NCBI RefSeq assembly: GCF_013450295.1
Contig: NZ_SKBR01000002.1
Location: 823,501 to 887,500 of the forward strand
DNA: 64,000 nucleotides
Source: Streptomyces sp. AJS327
GTDB lineage: Bacteria; Actinomycetota; Actinomycetes; Streptomycetales; Streptomycetaceae
Direction of reading: 5' to 3'
The notes under the pieces were generated by a model. That model saw only the letters and a list, made by a program, of their open reading frames with translations, was not told the origin of the DNA and ran no database searches. Of this stretch, positions 40,528 to 50,200 are shown piece by piece; the stretch's first letter is position 1; each line of letters begins with the position of its first letter. Position numbers and translations under genes: made by a program.

Positions 40528-40818
40528 GTGTCTTCCATTGACATCACTTACGGGACGGTTGAGGCGGCGGCCCGGGACATCAGGTCGGCCGCCAGCACCC
40601 TTCGCGGCCAGCTGGAGGAGCTGCACGGAGAGGTCACGAAGGTGGTCAACTCCTGGGAGGGTGAGGCGAAGGTCGCCTACCAGCGGCGGCAGATGAACTG
40701 GAACGAGGACGTCCGGGCGCTGCACACCACGTTGAACAGCCTGGCCAGCCTGGTGGAGTCGTCGGTGTCGAACTACCGGGGAACCGACCGGAGGGGTGCC
40801 CAGCAGTTCGAGATCTAA
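40528..40818 (+). CDS. WXG100 family protein (Esx), WEG motif
   Basis: 96 residues, the usual length. A first helix (GTVEAAARDIRSAASTLRGQLEELHGEVTKVV), the turn NSWEGEAKVAYQRR with WEG, and a second helix. It lacks the C-terminal YxxxD/E secretion signal in an obvious form: NYRGTDRRGAQQFEI has Y followed four residues later by D. GTG 40528 is five bases after the W-S-S partner's stop. A 13-bp hairpin follows. Confidence 0.9.
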   Translation: MSSIDITYGTVEAAARDIRSAASTLRGQLEELHGEVTKVVNSWEGEAKVAYQRRQMNWNEDVRALHTTLNSLASLVESSVSNYRGTDRRGAQQFEI

Positions 40819-41262
40819 CGTCGTCGCGCTGGACCGTTGGGGTCGGGGTGGACACCGCGTGGTACAGGTGTCCACCCCGGCGCACGTTTCCGAGGACGGC
40901 GTCGCGTCGGTGATCGCACTTCCCGGTGTGGGCGGCGGGCCGCATGCCGAACCTCACGGCTTCCGGCCGACGGTCGGTGGTCATCTGGCCGCGCGCGGGC
41001 CGAAGTTCGGGGCTGCGGGCAATAGTGGGCCAAGGGTGAGGTTCCTCAGTAGTCTTCTCTTCAGGCCGGTCTGACAGCCGTACCGGACTCCACGGGCCAG
41101 CTGACCACCAGGCCCGGAGCAGGAAGACTCAGCGACGACGAGGAACCCAACAACCGACAAGCGGTGACGTCCTGATCGAGCAGCGTCGGGGAGCGTGGCG
41201 CGCTGGCGCCCACGCCGTTCCCCCGCGGCACGTGGGGCGTCCGCTTCCTACGGGGGAATGCC
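40819..41262. other. Gene-free region with terminator, before the propeller gene
   Basis: Holds a 13-bp hairpin (40844-40856 with 40867-40879, loop of ten bases) about 25 bases after the esx pair. The rest has no convincing ORF. The second half should contain the promoter of the propeller gene, but no -35/-10 pair of good spacing was recognised. Confidence 0.55.
40844..40879 (+). terminator. 13-bp terminator after the esx pair
   Basis: CGGGGTGGACACC pairs perfectly with GGTGTCCACCCCG around a ten-base loop. It should uncouple the esx cassette from the propeller gene. Confidence 0.8.
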
Positions 41263-43050
41263 ATGACCCAGCCACCACCACCGTCCGTCCCTCCGGAGCC
41301 GCCGAGCGGCGGGGGCTTCGGCCCTCCGCCCGGTGGTCCCCCGCCTGGCCCTCCGCCGGGCGGCCCACCACCCAACCCTCCGGGCCCGCAGGTCAGCGCT
41401 CCGGTGCCCCCGGCTGGCCCGCCCGCCCAGCCGCCGCAGGGGCCGGCTCACACGCCGCCCCCGCCCGGGCAGCCGCCCGCCGGTCCTCCTCCGATGCCGC
41501 CCGGGGTGGGCGCTGGCCCGGGGTCCGGCGGGTTCGGACCGCCGACTGGGCCGCCCGGACCGCCCGGCGGCGGTGGCCCGTTCGGCATGCCTCCGGGTGG
41601 GCCTGGTCCCCGGCCAGGGGGCCGGAACCGGCTGATCGCCATCGTGGCGGCGGCGGTCGCGGCATGCGTGATCGCGGGCGGCACCGTCTGGGCGATCTCC
41701 GGAGACGACGGGGACGGGGGTGACGACAAGCCTCAGGCCGAACGCAGTGACGCCGGAGGAGAGGACCGGAAGAGCCCGACGGAGGAGCAGCCGGAGGACG
41801 ATGCCGCGACACCCTCCGAAGATGATGGAAACGGGCGCGAAATGGACGCGTCAGCAGGCGAGTTGTGGAAGAAGGTCGCCAAGGACGCCCCACGCCGCGG
41901 CCAGGACACTCCGGGCACCTGGACGGTCGGTGACCAGTTGGTCAAGGCGTCCATGGACACCGTGATCGGCTACGACGCCGCCACCGGTGACGAGAAGTGG
42001 ACGGTCAAGCTGAAGGGCGACGTCTGCGCGGCCTCACGCCACACCACGTCGGACGACAAGGTGGTCGTCGGATACACGGGGAAGTCCGACGACGAGTGCC
42101 CCAACGTGACCGTGATCGATCTGGCCAAGGGTAAGCAGGGCTGGAAAAAGGCGCTGCCGAAGAGTGGTGGTTTCGCCGAGAACTACATCGGCACGGGACT
42201 CACCATCAGTGGCCAGACGATCGGAGCGACCTGGGGGAGCGGCAACACACTGCTGCGGGTCAAGGACGGCAAGGAGATCAAGCAGCCCGAGACCAAGGCG
42301 GGGTGCGGAGTTGACGGGTACGGCGGAGGCAAGTCGCTACTCAAGGCCGACCACTGCCTGAACGGCGACGTCGCGACCAGCACCGTCAAGGAACTCAACC
42401 CCAAGACGGGAAAGACCCGTTGGACGCACAAGCTGCCCCAGGGATACCAGGTCAACCAGGTCTACTCGACGTCTCCGATCGTCCTGGGCATCGTCGACAA
42501 CGACAAGAAGACCGGCAGCATCGTGGCTCTCGACGGCAAGGGTAAGAAGCGTTCCACGCTCGACCCGGGCAAGGCGAAGATCCAACCCAAGTGCGGCATC
42601 GGCGGGATCACCAGCAACAGCCTCGAACTCTGCTCTGGTTACGCGGTGTCCCAGGACCGCATGTACCTGCCGACGAAGATGGAGCGCGGCGGGGAACCGG
42701 GCGAGGGGCTGTCCAACGAGATCCACGCCTTCGACCTCGACTCCGGCAAGTCCACCGGCAAGCCCATCACCATGAAGGGCCGCCTCGTCACACCCATCGG
42801 CACCCGGGGATCGTCGCTGCTGATGTTCGGTCAGCCGGGCTATGACTCGGGGGGAGAGGTGGTGAGCGTCTCCAGCGGCGGCAAGCAGAAGTCCCTGCTG
42901 AAGACCCCGGATTCGGCCAGCTCGACCCAACGCGTCCTGACCGAGGGCGATCTGCTCTACCACCAGAAGCGACTGTTCATGGCCTCGACCCGGGTCCAGG
43001 GCGGCAACGGCGCGTACGACACGTTGATCCTGGCGTTCGGTCCCGAGTAA
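41263..43050 (+). CDS. Membrane-anchored PQQ-like beta-propeller protein
   Basis: 595 residues. About 120 proline/glycine-rich cytoplasmic residues (PPGGPPPG units), one membrane segment (LIAIVAAAVAACVIAGGTVWAI), an acidic linker, then an extracellular domain of repeated blades: VIGYDAATGDEKWTVKLKGD, VIDLAKGKQGWKKALPK, LNPKTGKTRWTHKLPQ and IHAFDLDSGKSTGK. Such propellers bind proteins or ligands; PQQ itself is not implied. ATG 41263 has GGGGGA nearby. It may tether or sense something next to the ESX complex. Confidence 0.8.
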   Translation: MTQPPPPSVPPEPPSGGGFGPPPGGPPPGPPPGGPPPNPPGPQVSAPVPPAGPPAQPPQGPAHTPPPPGQPPAGPPPMPPGVGAGPGSGGFGPPTGPPGPPGGGGPFGMPPGGPGPRPGGRNRLIAIVAAAVAACVIAGGTVWAISGDDGDGGDDKPQAERSDAGGEDRKSPTEEQPEDDAATPSEDDGNGREMDASAGELWKKVAKDAPRRGQDTPGTWTVGDQLVKASMDTVIGYDAATGDEKWTVKLKGDVCAASRHTTSDDKVVVGYTGKSDDECPNVTVIDLAKGKQGWKKALPKSGGFAENYIGTGLTISGQTIGATWGSGNTLLRVKDGKEIKQPETKAGCGVDGYGGGKSLLKADHCLNGDVATSTVKELNPKTGKTRWTHKLPQGYQVNQVYSTSPIVLGIVDNDKKTGSIVALDGKGKKRSTLDPGKAKIQPKCGIGGITSNSLELCSGYAVSQDRMYLPTKMERGGEPGEGLSNEIHAFDLDSGKSTGKPITMKGRLVTPIGTRGSSLLMFGQPGYDSGGEVVSVSSGGKQKSLLKTPDSASSTQRVLTEGDLLYHQKRLFMASTRVQGGNGAYDTLILAFGPE

Positions 43051-43100
43051 CTCACCACCGGACCGCACCGGATGGCGCTCGGTGTTGTGACGTGCGAGGG

Positions 43101-43138
43101 GTGAGGGGTGAGCCCGAGAAGCTGGGTTCACCCCTCAC
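43101..43138. terminator. 15-bp bidirectional terminator between propeller gene and bldB
   Basis: Bases 43101-43115 pair with 43124-43138 with a single wobble and an eight-base loop. It separates two converging genes. Confidence 0.75.
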
Positions 43139-43198
43139 GGCACATCGCGGTAAGGCGGCTCACGGAACGCCGCCGGAGCCGCGTCGGGCCGCCTACCG

Positions 43199-43468
43199 TT
43201 ACGCGGGCTCCGAACCCTTTCCGCCGTCGCCCTCCGTGGGCTCCAGGTCGAACTCCCCGTCCCGCACGCCCAGGACGAACGCCTCCCACTCGGCGGCGGT
43301 GTACCGCAGAACCGTCTCCGGCTCCTTCGAGTTCCGCATCGCCACGGCACCGCCCGGCAGCCGGGCGATCTCCACCCGCTCCTCGTCCGGATCGCCCGGA
43401 GCGCCCTCCCAGACGACGTCCGAGATGTCCATGGCGTACAGCTCTTCACACTCCTGCTGAGTCCCCAC
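43199..43468 (-). CDS. bldB: BldB-like DUF397 developmental regulator
   Basis: 89 residues from GTG 43468 (AGGGAG upstream). The DUF397 pattern is clear: DISDVVWEG, then VEIARLPGGAVAMRNSKEPETVLRYTAAEWEAFVLGVRDGEFDL. BldB is a small protein required for aerial development and antibiotic formation in S. coelicolor, and it lies inside the type VII locus there. Identification rests on family plus location. A longer frame to 43579 exists without a good ribosome site. Confidence 0.78.
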   Translation of the reverse strand: MGTQQECEELYAMDISDVVWEGAPGDPDEERVEIARLPGGAVAMRNSKEPETVLRYTAAEWEAFVLGVRDGEFDLEPTEGDGGKGSEPA

Positions 43469-43686
43469 CAACGACTCCCTTCGCTCCGGCGGCGGGGCCT
43501 CCCCGGCCGCCCACTCCACACTCCGGCCAGCACCTTCGTGGTTGTTCGCCCCCGTCACCCACCGGCTGTCCGGGCCCACCCCAGCCTACGTGCCAGCCCC
43601 CGCCCACGGCCTCTCGTCAGTCAACCTCCCCCACCGGCCGAGCCGTTGCCGTTTCCCCCGCTGGCTGGTCGGCTTCGCCGTGCCCC

Positions 43687-44406
43687 TCACCCTTTGCCCG
43701 CGGGCCAGGTTTCCGTGGTGTGTGGCGTCTTCGCGGGTAGCTTGGCCTCCGCCGAACACCCGATTTCCTTGGCGACCTCCCTGGAAACGGCGTTGAGGAT
43801 CGTCATCATGTCATGAGGGTTAATCGCGGATTCTCGCGGATAAACCCCAAGATGTCCCGATATCACGGGCGTGGAGAGTTTACTCGTCTCCACGGGGCAT
43901 TCGAACACCAGGTGACCGGCGCCTCTGGTGGTTTTTGCGCGCTTCCCCAAAGGGAACATCGTCCATGCTTGGGTCCTGTGTGGGTCGTTTTTCTCGGTGG
44001 AAAAGGTATCGCTGTCTCTCGTGAATGAAATGCTTACCGAAACATGCTTCGAGTCGGACGGTGAACTTTCCACGATGCACGAATCAGTAAATCCTCCATC
44101 GGCGTCCCTGGACGTCATGTCCTTCGCGGCGCTCTCCGGGTTCCTGGGGGATGGTTCACGGAACTCCTTCGCTCCAGTCACTCTTTCCAGTGCTGCTCTT
44201 GCAGGAGAGTCGAGCGCTCCGGCGCATACCGCTGCCGATGTCCTTGTGGCTAACTTCTGTTCCTCCTGGCTTTGCCCTGAGCATGAGATCAGGCTCGCAC
44301 CCAGTGGGAGCGCGAGTGCAATTCTCGCTACGACAGGGCAGTATCCATTTTTCCTTGGGTGTGCCATGGAGGGGAGGTGTCCTCTGTTATTGTGGGCGTA
44401 CTCCAT
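43687..44406 (-). CDS. Lipoprotein next to large WXG protein, low GC, with a TTA codon
   Basis: 239 residues. A signal peptide (VARIALALPLGASLISC) ends in a lipobox cysteine at residue 42. The mature part is polar, with VCAGALDSPARAALERVTGA after the lipid anchor, and has two cysteines that may pair. ATG 44406 has GGGAGG upstream and lies 20 bases inside the upstream large gene. Codon 52 is TTA (44251-44253). About 47% G+C at 43981-44040 marks it as an acquired or exchangeable gene. It may protect the cell from the neighbouring product; that is inference. Confidence 0.75.
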   Translation of the reverse strand: MEYAHNNRGHLPSMAHPRKNGYCPVVARIALALPLGASLISCSGQSQEEQKLATRTSAAVCAGALDSPARAALERVTGAKEFREPSPRNPESAAKDMTSRDADGGFTDSCIVESSPSDSKHVSVSISFTRDSDTFSTEKNDPHRTQAWTMFPLGKRAKTTRGAGHLVFECPVETSKLSTPVISGHLGVYPRESAINPHDMMTILNAVSREVAKEIGCSAEAKLPAKTPHTTETWPAGKG

Positions 44407-46672
44407 TTCCCTTACCTCCCGTGATTCCCTGGTATTTATCGACCAGTGAGTCGAATAGGTTGGTCGAGTCTGCCCACTTTTCTGCTTCGCTGGAGCTTGC
44501 GTAACGTTTGGCGATATCCTGGATGTTCTCATTTCCCTTGAGGGTGATTCTGTCTTCGTCCTTTTGTGTCTTTTCCTTGGGGTCCTGTTCGTTTTCCGAC
44601 GTCTTGTCATCGATTTTTTGCCCCAGGAATTCCTTGAGCATATCCCCGCCCGCCTCCGTGGCTATGGGGGCAACGACGCCGGCGGCGGCGGGTCCGGCGA
44701 AGAAGGCCGTGCCCGCCGTGATGGTGGTTCCGGCAGCGTACTTGGCCCAGGAGGCGAGTTTCTCGTTCCCCTTGTTGGCTTCCTCGGCGGCCTCCTCGTT
44801 GTCCAGCCCCTTCTGTTCCATCAGTGCGTTGTCGAGAATTCCGCGGCTCTTCGCGCTCATCAGGAGTGCGTCCACGCCTTGGTCGAAGCGTGTTTTGGTG
44901 TCTGGTTTGTGTTCATCCAGTAGGCTCAAGGTGTAGATTTGCTGGGCGTGGCTGACGACTCCGTGGGATACCTCGTTCTTGCCCACCACGCTGAGGAGGT
45001 CTTCTGCTTTCTCACCGGTGAACTGTGCGCGTCCCTGGTACTGGGCTGGGAAATCCTTGTCGGCTCCTGGCTCCACGGTCAGGGCGTAGTTCAGGTCGTC
45101 GATGTAGGCGCCGGTCATGGTGCCGAGACCGCTGGCCAGTTCGGGTTGCTCCTTGAGGAGCTTGGGGCCGTCGTCGCCACCGTAGAGGTGGGCGACCTGT
45201 TCCATGACGCCGGCGGTTTCGGCGTTCCGCCGGTCGCCGCCGTCCTTGAAGAGGTCGGACCGCGCGGCGTCGGCCAGGCTGTCGGGGGAGTAGCCGGTGG
45301 TGGCGGCGACGAGGGCGTCGCCCAGGGAGGAGCGGCCAGCCGCCTGCTGGGTGCCGGGGGTGTCGGTGAGCCAGTCCCGCTCCCGGATCAGGTAGTCCAG
45401 GTTGTTGTTGATCTTGGGTGGCTTGGGCGGGCCGTCGTCGTTCGGTGGGCGGTCGGGTTGCTGGAAGAACTCGGTCGCGGCCGGAGGGTTGTGGTCCAGC
45501 GCCTCCAGGAAACCGGTCATGGGGTCCCGGCCCCGGTCCGGTTCGGTGCCGGAGGATGATGGACCGGTGTTCCAGAAGTTGAGGCGCGCGTCGCCGGCCG
45601 ACCTTTTCCAGTTTCCCAGGAGATTGGATTCGCCGTAGACCTTGTCGGAGGCGATGAGCTTCTTGCCGTAGTCCTGGAGGAAGTCGCTGTCGTAGCGGCC
45701 GAAACGCATCAGGTTGCTCATCACCTGGAAACCCCGGGGGGAGGTTCTGGTTGGGCCGAACTGCTTCTGTTCGGGGCCCAGTTCGATCATGTCGCGTTTC
45801 CAGCGGGCCATGGCGGGGCTGTCGGAGTGGGAGGCGGTTGCCAGGGTGAGGCTGAGGTTCTTCTGGAACTTCCTGGCGAGTTCGGTGCGTTTGGGCTCGT
45901 AGCCGGCGTCGCGGGGGCTGGCGACCTTCGCCCAGAAGGCGAGCGTTCCCTCCGGCCCGGTCTTGGTGGCGAAACGCTCGGCGAAGAGCGGAGCGTCGTG
46001 GTAGCGGGCCGCCAGGGTGTTGGCGCGGTTGATCTGGGTGGCGGTCATATCGCTGGGGTCGCGTTCGGCGAGGTCGGAGAGTTCGTCGGCGGCGCGCTTC
46101 TGCCGGGTCATGGCGTCGCGGAGATCGTCGGGGCCGCGCCCCGTGAATCCGGGCGCCTTCCCGTTGAAGTCCTCCCTGAGGTACCACTCCAGGGTTTCGT
46201 CGGTGCGGGTGGCGGTACGCAGAACGCGTTTGATGTCGCGGTTGTACGAGTCCGCGACCACCTGGGCGGCCTCGCGGTCCTCGGCGCTGGGTTCGCGGGC
46301 GTCAGCGGGTGGGCGGTAACTGACTTTCCCTGTCTCGCTGATGGTGTACGTGGCGGAGCTTTCGACGTCCTCCTTGATGGCCTTGAGGCTCTTCTGGCAG
46401 CGCTGGAACACGTCGTAGGCGCCGCGCAGGTTGCCGAAGACGTCCTCGGCCTGTTCGGCGGCGGTGGTGATCTGTCGTTCGATGGCGGACATGGTGCGGA
46501 GTGCGGATACGGCGCTCTCGCCCTCCCAGTCGGAAGTGCGGAGGTCCTCGGTGACGTTGTCGTGGAAGGTGCCCTGGATCTGCCGGAGGTTGCCCGGGAG
46601 CGCGCGCCACCCGATGACCGCCTCGTAGAGCGGGGAGAGGTCGGCGTCGAGCAACTCGCGGAAAGTGACCAT
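44387..46672 (-). CDS. Large WXG-type type VII protein with low-GC C-terminus
   Basis: 761 residues. The N-terminus has a WXG-type turn (SDWEGESAVSALR) in a helical hairpin, followed by a long helical body (TMSAIERQITTAAEQAEDVFGNLRGAYDVFQRC). The last ~190 residues have a hydrophobic AGTTITAGTAFFAGPAAAGVV segment and a charged tail. The body is GC-rich but the final 0.5 kb drops to about 47% G+C (44521-44580). It may be a DUF6571-type or polymorphic effector-like protein; I see no catalytic motif. ATG 46672 has GAGG nearby. Confidence 0.7.
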   Translation of the reverse strand: MVTFRELLDADLSPLYEAVIGWRALPGNLRQIQGTFHDNVTEDLRTSDWEGESAVSALRTMSAIERQITTAAEQAEDVFGNLRGAYDVFQRCQKSLKAIKEDVESSATYTISETGKVSYRPPADAREPSAEDREAAQVVADSYNRDIKRVLRTATRTDETLEWYLREDFNGKAPGFTGRGPDDLRDAMTRQKRAADELSDLAERDPSDMTATQINRANTLAARYHDAPLFAERFATKTGPEGTLAFWAKVASPRDAGYEPKRTELARKFQKNLSLTLATASHSDSPAMARWKRDMIELGPEQKQFGPTRTSPRGFQVMSNLMRFGRYDSDFLQDYGKKLIASDKVYGESNLLGNWKRSAGDARLNFWNTGPSSSGTEPDRGRDPMTGFLEALDHNPPAATEFFQQPDRPPNDDGPPKPPKINNNLDYLIRERDWLTDTPGTQQAAGRSSLGDALVAATTGYSPDSLADAARSDLFKDGGDRRNAETAGVMEQVAHLYGGDDGPKLLKEQPELASGLGTMTGAYIDDLNYALTVEPGADKDFPAQYQGRAQFTGEKAEDLLSVVGKNEVSHGVVSHAQQIYTLSLLDEHKPDTKTRFDQGVDALLMSAKSRGILDNALMEQKGLDNEEAAEEANKGNEKLASWAKYAAGTTITAGTAFFAGPAAAGVVAPIATEAGGDMLKEFLGQKIDDKTSENEQDPKEKTQKDEDRITLKGNENIQDIAKRYASSSEAEKWADSTNLFDSLVDKYQGITGGKGNGVRPQ

Positions 46673-46709
46673 GTGTTCCTCGTGTACCGGTGATGGGGCG
46701 AGCGGAGCG

Positions 46710-47123
46710 TCAGGAGTTCCGTTCGTACTTCGACTTGTCCCGGTCCTCGTTGGCCTGGAACTCGTTGGCGGCGGCGCTCAGCGCCTTGGGGAGCGCCTCG
46801 TCCATGCGGGTCCGCAGGTGTTTCATCTGTTTCCGCCAGCGGTCCTGGAAGGTGCCGAGGGCCGCCGCGCTGGAGAAGCCCTTGAGGCCGGAGCGGGCGT
46901 CGCCGGTCTTCTCCATCGTGGTGTCGTCGGCTTTGGCGAAGTCCCCACCGATGTTCTCGGCACGCCGCGCGCGTTCCCGGAGCACCTTGGGCGTGACGCT
47001 GAGCTTCGGGCCGGTGCGGGCGAACCCGCCCGCACCGTCGTCGAGTTGGTTGAGCCGGGTGTTGTTGGTCCGATCGGCCCTGGCGTTGGCGACGTGCCGG
47101 GCCCACTCCTCGTCGAAGGACAT
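46710..47123 (-). CDS. Small helical partner of the large WXG protein
   Basis: 137 residues, charged and helical: SFDEEWARHVANARADRTNNTRLNQLDD, then FQDRWRKQMKHLRTRMDEALPKALSAAANEFQANE. It resembles small WXG-superfamily partners without the tripeptide. ATG 47123 has AAGGGGAA upstream. It is 37 bases before the large WXG-type gene and about 100 bases after eccC, so it is likely co-transcribed and may bind the large protein for delivery. Confidence 0.7.
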   Translation of the reverse strand: MSFDEEWARHVANARADRTNNTRLNQLDDGAGGFARTGPKLSVTPKVLRERARRAENIGGDFAKADDTTMEKTGDARSGLKGFSSAAALGTFQDRWRKQMKHLRTRMDEALPKALSAAANEFQANEDRDKSKYERNS

Positions 47124-47225
47124 CGTTCCCCTTGGTGTGGCACCGCCGGAGACGGTGCGTCGCGGGTGCGGGACGCGGGTGGGGCGCGCGGCACTGGCCG
47201 TGCCCCCACCTCGCTCAGTCGGGTG

Positions 47226-50200
47226 TCACGCGCCGGGCCACCAGCCGGTCTGGACCAGGGGTACCCCGCGTTTCCGTGAGACGAACGCCCCCCGACCGGG
47301 AGGCATCGGGCGCGGCCGGACGTTGCCGAGCAGCTCCCCTTCCATGGGGTCGCCCGAAAGGATGAGGCCCTGGGCACCGAGCTCCCGGACGGTCCGCATG
47401 AAGGGCTCGTACGTGGACCGGGAGGCCCCGTTGGCGTTCCGGGCGACGATGAGGTGCACTCCGATGTCGCGGGCGTAGGGCAGTTGGTCGATGAGGACGT
47501 CGAGGGGGTTGCCGCTGGAGGCGGAGACGAGCTCGTAGTCGTCGACCAGCAGGAACATGCGCGGTCCCGACCACCAGCTGCGCTCCCGCAGCTGCTGCGG
47601 GGTGATGTCGGTCGGTGGGGTGCGGGCCACCATCAGGTCCCGTACCGCGCCCATGTGGTCCTCCATGCCGCTGGAGGTCGGGGCGTACACCAGGAGGTGG
47701 TCCTTGGGCAGGCCGTCCAGCAGCCCGCGGCGGTAGTCGATCGCGACGATCCGCGCCTCCTGCGGGGTGTAGCGGTCGGCGATCTGGCGGGCGAGGAGGC
47801 GCAGCACGGCGGACTTCCCGGACTCGCTCTCCCCGAAGACGAGGAAGAACGGGTCGGTCTCGAAGTCCACGTGGACGGGGGCGAGGTTCCGTTCGTCGAG
47901 GCCGAAGGCGACGCCCCGCTCGGGGAACTCGCCGCCGCGGGGCAGCTCTTCGGCGGGAATGTGCCGGGGGAGCAGCCGGACGGGCGGTGCGGGCTGGTGC
48001 GGCCACGCGTCGCTCACGGACCGCACCAGCGCCTCTGTCGCCTCGGACAGGTTGTCGTCGGAGGGGGTGCCGTCGGCGCGCGGAACGGCTGCCATGAAGT
48101 GCAGCTTTCCGGGGCTCTGGCCACGGCCGGGCATCCCCGCTGGCACGTTGGCGGCGACCTTGCGGTCCAGTTCGGAGTCGAGGGTGTCGCCGAGCCGCAG
48201 CTCCAGGCGGTTCATCAACTGGTCCTTGAGGTTGGCCCGCACCTCCATGCTCCGGGAGGCGCTGACGACGACGTGGACGCCGTACCCCAGTCCGCGCGCC
48301 GCCAAGTCGGTGACGACCTCGTGGAGTTCGTCGTAGTCCTGGCGGAAGCTGCCCCAGCCGTCGATCACCAGGAAGACGTCGCCGAACTGCTGACCGCTGA
48401 ACTGCCCCTGGGCGCGGCGGCGTCGGTAGGTGTCCATCGAGTCGACGCCCTCGGTGCGGAAGAACTCCTCCCGCCGCGCGAGCACTCCGGCGACCTCGGC
48501 GACGGTGCGCCGTACGCGCTCCGGGTCGAGCCGCGAGGCGACCCCGCCGACGTGCGGCAGCCCGGCGACCGAGACCATGCCGCCACCGCCGAAGTCCAGC
48601 CCGTAGAACTGCACTTCGCGGGGGGTGTGGGTGAGCGCGAAGGCGGTGATGAGGGTGCGCAGCAGGGTGGACTTGCCGGAGCGCGGCCCGCCGAGGACGA
48701 GCATGTGCCCGGCCGCTCCGGAGAAGTCGCTGTGGAGCACGTCCCGGCGCTGCTCGAAGGGCTTGTCGACGACGCCGAGGGGGATGGTGAGCCGGGCCGG
48801 CCGGTCGGCCTCGGGCTGGGTGAACCCGAGTCCCTCGAACTCGCCGAGTCCGGGCAGCAGTTCGTCGAGGGTGGGCGGGCTGTCGAGCGGTGGCAGCCAC
48901 ACCTGGTGCGCGGGGGCGCCCTGGCCCTCCAGACGGCGGACGACGACGTCGAGGACGGTGTCGGCCAGCGCGTCGTCCTCGGGCGGGGCGCCGGGTGCGG
49001 GCACCCCCCGGTCGTCGGCGGGTTCCGGGCGGGGGAGCGGCACCGGTGCCGCGGTGAAGAGCACCGGCTGGCGCCGCGCGGGCGCCGGGCCGGCCGGGGC
49101 GTGGCCGCTCTCGGCGGGGGAGCGGTAGACGCCGGAGACGTAGGCGGCCTTGAAGCGGGTCAGCTCCTCGGTGCCGAACTTCAGCAGCCCCGAGCCGGGG
49201 ACGGAGGGCAGATGGAAGGCGTCCGGCACGTCGAGCGCGGCACGGGACTCCGCGGCGGAGAAGGTGCGCAGCCCGATGCGGTAGGAGAGGTAGGTCTCCA
49301 GCCCGCGCAGGCGCCCCTCCTCCAACCGCTGGGAGGCGAGCAGGAGATGGACTCCGAGCGACCGGCCGATCCGGCCGATCTGAATGAACATGTCGATGAA
49401 GTCCGGCTTGGCGCTGAGGAGTTCGCTGAACTCGTCGATGACCAGCACGAGTGAGGGGACGGGGGCGAGCGGGGCCCCCGCGGCACGGGCCTTCTCGTAG
49501 TCGTGGATGTTGGCGTAGTTGCCCGCGTCCCGCAGCATCTCCTGGCGGCGGTTGAGTTCACCACGTATCGAGTCGCCCATCCGGTCGACCAGGGTGAGGT
49601 CGTCCGCCAGGTTGGTGATGACCGCGGCTACGTGCGGCATGTCCGCCATACCGGCGAAGGTGGCGCCACCCTTGAAGTCCGCCAGGACGAAGTTGAGCGT
49701 CTCCGAGGAGTGGGTGACGGCGAGGCCGAGCACCAACGTCCGCAGCAGCTCCGACTTTCCGGAGCCGGTCGCGCCGACGCACAGCCCGTGTGGGCCCATT
49801 CCGTCCTGCGCCGCCTCCTTGAGGTCCAGCATGACCGGGGACCCGCCCTCACCGACCCCGATCGGTACCCGCAGCCGCTGGGCCTGCGCCCGGGGCCGCC
49901 AGGTGCGGTTGACGTCGACGGTGGCGGCGTCCCCCAGCCCGAGCAGGTCGGTGAACTCCAGGTTGGCCAGCAGGGGTTCGTCGGCCGCGCCGCCACCCGA
50001 GCCCATGCGCAGCGGTGCGAGCTGCCGGGCGAGAGCCTCGGCCTCCTCGGGGGACAGCGCGTCCGGCGTCCCCTCGTAGACCATGCCGTGCCCGGAGGCC
50101 AGCGACAGCTCACCGGGGCGCACCACGACGGACAGCCCACCCCGGTCCCGGTCGATCTCGCCGGGCACGATCTCCGCGACGGTGACGCCCTGGAGCCCCT

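Noticed and set aside
47454..49454. Plus-strand open frame of 666 codons opposite eccC
   Set aside because: No motif, composition typical of antisense of a GC-rich gene, and it overlaps three recognisable ATPase domains on the other strand.
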